From a bacterium (GTDB lineage: Bacteria; UBP14; UBA6098; B30-G16): a stretch of 8,815 nt of DNA. Position 1 is the first letter of the stretch. Every line of letters starts with the position of its first letter. The DNA lies in contig JAMOPH010000322.1 of assembly GCA_027064665.1 (NCBI GenBank), positions 1 through 8,815 on the forward strand, in the 5' to 3' direction. This document shows, one piece after another, positions 7,901 to 8,815 of the stretch. Under the pieces are notes generated by a model, which saw nothing but the letters and a program-made list of their open reading frames with translations, ran no database searches and had not been told where the DNA came from. The position numbers and the translations under genes were made by a program.

Positions 7901-8815
7901 CGATGCATATCTGCCTCTGGCGAGGGAATTGAGGGTGTATTTCAGCGTGAACGGCGCCATAATTACGCCGCTGGAATTTGCCAATGCGGTCTCCCCCGCT
8001 CCGGATTCCGTGTATTTCGGCGGAGATGGCAATCACTGGAGCATCCAGTTGTTCTGGACATCAAGGGTGTTCATAGAGAGCGATTCGCTGGGGGCTTTGA
8101 CCCTTGCCGTAAACTGTGCCGCATCGGGCGGGGATTTCTCGCCCCTGCACTTTGATTCTGTTGGCACCGATTTGATGGACATCATCACCGATGACGGTCT
8201 GGTTGCGATAAATTACTCGCCGGCGCAGTGGCTTCAGATACTCAGGTTCGACGATGTCGCTGGGGTAAAGCCGCAGAGGACTCTGGGATTTGGCAACGCC
8301 TTCGGCGCCACCGACAACTACGATGCCGCCTATGACATCATCTATGTCACTCCGCCGCCATCGGAGATAAATGTGTGGTTTGTGCTGGATGACCCCGAGC
8401 ACCCGGCGATTCGTGCGCTGAGCAGAGATGTGAGAGACACCATCCCGGTCAACACCTGGGTGGTGGCAAATACTGAGGACAACCCGCTCTATGTCCACTG
8501 GAATCCCGACCTGTTCAGCGATGGTCTGTATTTGCTCAATGGTCATCAGGATATGCGCGCCGACACGGACTATGTCGCCGAGCCGGGCGAGACACTGGTC
8601 ATCACCTGGAGTTTGCCGGAGTGGGAATCCGCCGAAATCACGCTTTACCCGGGATGGAACTTGGTTTCCATTCCGGTGGAGAATCCGAGCGGCTCACCCG
8701 AGTCAATATTCCCGGGGATATTCTTCGGTCCGCTGGGGTATGATGCCGAAACACGCTCCTTCTACCTCGCAGATCACATTGAGTCCGGGCGGGGATACTG
8801 GGTGTTCAGTCTGAA
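4962..8815 (+). CDS. Very large secreted multi-domain protein (3' end outside window), function unknown
   Basis: The frame stays open from ATG 4962 to the last base (1284 codons plus 2 bases). Residues 1-20 are a signal peptide (MKRAVMLVILILAWGAVIFG). Modules by eye: 67-330, a beta-rich N-terminal domain with GEFDEGGDP, QEILPV and a closing YYGIG (319-323); 331-443, a beta-sandwich opening at DHTPPE; about 446-525, a PKD/Ig-like domain; about 527-617, a beta-sandwich with STDGGTSWDAP; about 627-845, a five-unit propeller-like module; about 860-954, an Ig-like domain (PPVVSPACPTDTV); about 957-1083, a cohesin-like domain; about 1088-1225, a beta domain with TLGFGNAFGATDNYDAAYD and DMRADTDY; 1228 onward, a GWNLVSIPV module ending in GRGYWVF. 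There are 27 Cys, all before about residue 1055. I see no catalytic motif. It is probably a surface or secreted adhesive or structural protein. Such proteins in FCB relatives usually end in a T9SS domain; here that part is outside the window. The module names come from pattern resemblance only. Confidence 0.9.
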   Translation, partial: MKRAVMLVILILAWGAVIFGNTTETSISFSLSTMPDIRTNPEGYARWKAEYARSLSRRSLARAESPMELRVNNGYVEAVVDNASGEFDEGGDPTGSGAYVKLTYSYTTWSGYSGGTEWVMYYVDGYTAKTDADLPAPDACYTSGDTVITIWNNWHGVRIRQEILPVSLGATPGASEQILFRAKMYSADGAEHECGCIVYYDTMLRDHDDARISTAFGYTGIAQIFFATDSLGVPPIWHAYEVSFPPSPGDLVATGILRGWEAEPPDVFWYGSWPSSVGNGWDDADWIADTGDSFGDSAAMVKWYPRTVSAADSVVFATYYGIGVVEGDFVFDHTPPELTASCADVHPNPMPLTVQISNGLLETVNDVYAYLDLAGTDLELVSGDNPAHFDSIAGFGGTQVVEWDVLATPDAYGTTQCYTITVVSTPDSIHITDTFCVDIPELITIDASVWADEYWVEPGASVGLHSSVDWSGGTEDLTYHWEPASLVDDPSSPNPTATVDTTTTFVLTVSDTGDCIGIDSVTIFMQKLDTVWFSEETECDGQNVVEICYTLRGEPGEISVVASTDGGTSWDAPLVSLEDADGDIGEAISAGTHCFSWVISDDIENFETESLMVRVNLLSIADTFVIVDSIDISPRSEYGHGLAYGDGYYWIYDSRSGYVYRAACVDYHSCPPIDSFYIGTYNCDIDYNDGYIYYCTNSTDADDDTVWRINVEDGSLEMVFISTEPMNVQGIQVLGDYVYLSLCTSHEEWALGRVEMSSIPTSEIDTVIYTAGGACYSQMEGMASAMGYLWGCNNDGIIGQIDPYSAEEAECHPVPNIGYGAEGLCWDGHYMWYHNSGTEKIYQIVISEVPPGEVIALGPVDTRPPVVSPACPTDTVQYGDTISVAWTVDDMFPNTDEPCTVLVNYCVGEDTFITGDAFDWSPEPVVCESAYIAVAAPDSFCNWGYDTCYFAIVSAGSMVVHFPETSAYACDTIVVPITISDAYLPLARELRVYFSVNGAIITPLEFANAVSPAPDSVYFGGDGNHWSIQLFWTSRVFIESDSLGALTLAVNCAASGGDFSPLHFDSVGTDLMDIITDDGLVAINYSPAQWLQILRFDDVAGVKPQRTLGFGNAFGATDNYDAAYDIIYVTPPPSEINVWFVLDDPEHPAIRALSRDVRDTIPVNTWVVANTEDNPLYVHWNPDLFSDGLYLLNGHQDMRADTDYVAEPGETLVITWSLPEWESAEITLYPGWNLVSIPVENPSGSPESIFPGIFFGPLGYDAETRSFYLADHIESGRGYWVFSL
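6781..7500 (+). other. Low-GC propeller-like module within the large secreted protein
   Basis: Five related units can be read in translation: GHGLAYGDGYYWIYDSRSG (from G639), CDIDYNDGYIYYCTNS (from C683), VQGIQVLGDYVYLSL (from V728), MEGMASAMGYLWGCNNDG (from M779) and AEGLCWDGHYMWYHNSGT (from A821). Each has a G/D-hydrophobic-x-hydrophobic start, an aromatic Y-x-W/Y strand and, in most, a later strand such as VYR, VWRI or IYQI. The equivalent positions are spaced about 42-51 residues apart, as in beta-propeller blades. Hand-counted GC is 314 of 720 bases (44%), against 55% in the 300 bases before and about 60% in the 120 bases after. Confidence 0.6.

Noticed and set aside
1..8815. tRNA, rRNA, CRISPR, insertion sequence or phage attachment site
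   Set aside because: Almost all bases are coding, gaps are 13, 12 and 64 bases, and I saw no array, terminal inverted repeat or transposase-like translation.

Overview
The window reads as a piece of a Gram-negative genome from the FCB superphylum or a nearby candidate phylum (Marinimicrobia-, WOR-3-, Zixibacteria- or Cloacimonadota-like). The signs are a PorV/PorQ-type outer-membrane barrel, a secreted protease with a type IX secretion (T9SS) C-terminal sorting domain, a DUF5683-type membrane protein, a large mosaic of beta-sandwich modules, and a possible Bacteroidetes-style promoter. Sequence alone does not fix the phylum. All genes are on the + strand and the region is densely coding. I see no RNA gene, mobile element or CRISPR array.

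Layout. (1) 1-786: 3' part of a PorV/PorQ-family outer-membrane beta-barrel gene whose start lies upstream of the window. (2) 800-4027: complete 1075-aa secreted M6-family (immune inhibitor A-like) zinc metalloprotease with signal peptide, HEFGH zinc site, four VCBS/FG-GAP-type calcium-loop repeats and a T9SS sorting domain. (3) 4040-4897: complete 285-aa DUF5683-like membrane protein. These three are separated by only 13 and 12 bases and probably form one transcription unit. (4) A 64-base gap, the longest non-coding stretch here, holds a candidate TTTG-N19-TAnnTTTG promoter and a strong ribosome binding site. (5) 4962 to the end: a very large secreted multi-domain protein with at least 1284 codons, no internal stop, and no end inside the window. 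I translated it by hand through every line.

Working picture (inference): the protease is exported through the inner membrane by its signal peptide and across the outer membrane by T9SS. PorV-family barrels are the known carriers or attachment partners of T9SS cargo, so barrel and cargo being adjacent is functionally suggestive. The large downstream protein looks like another cell-surface or secreted product, built from stacked beta-sandwich modules, a five-unit propeller-like module, a cohesin-like module and a GWNLVSIPV module. Its own sorting domain, if it has one, would lie beyond the right edge.

The most interesting sequence-level signal is the propeller-like module of the large protein. 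Hand counting gives about 44% GC over roughly 6781-7500, against about 55-60% in the adjoining modules, so the composition change falls at the domain borders.
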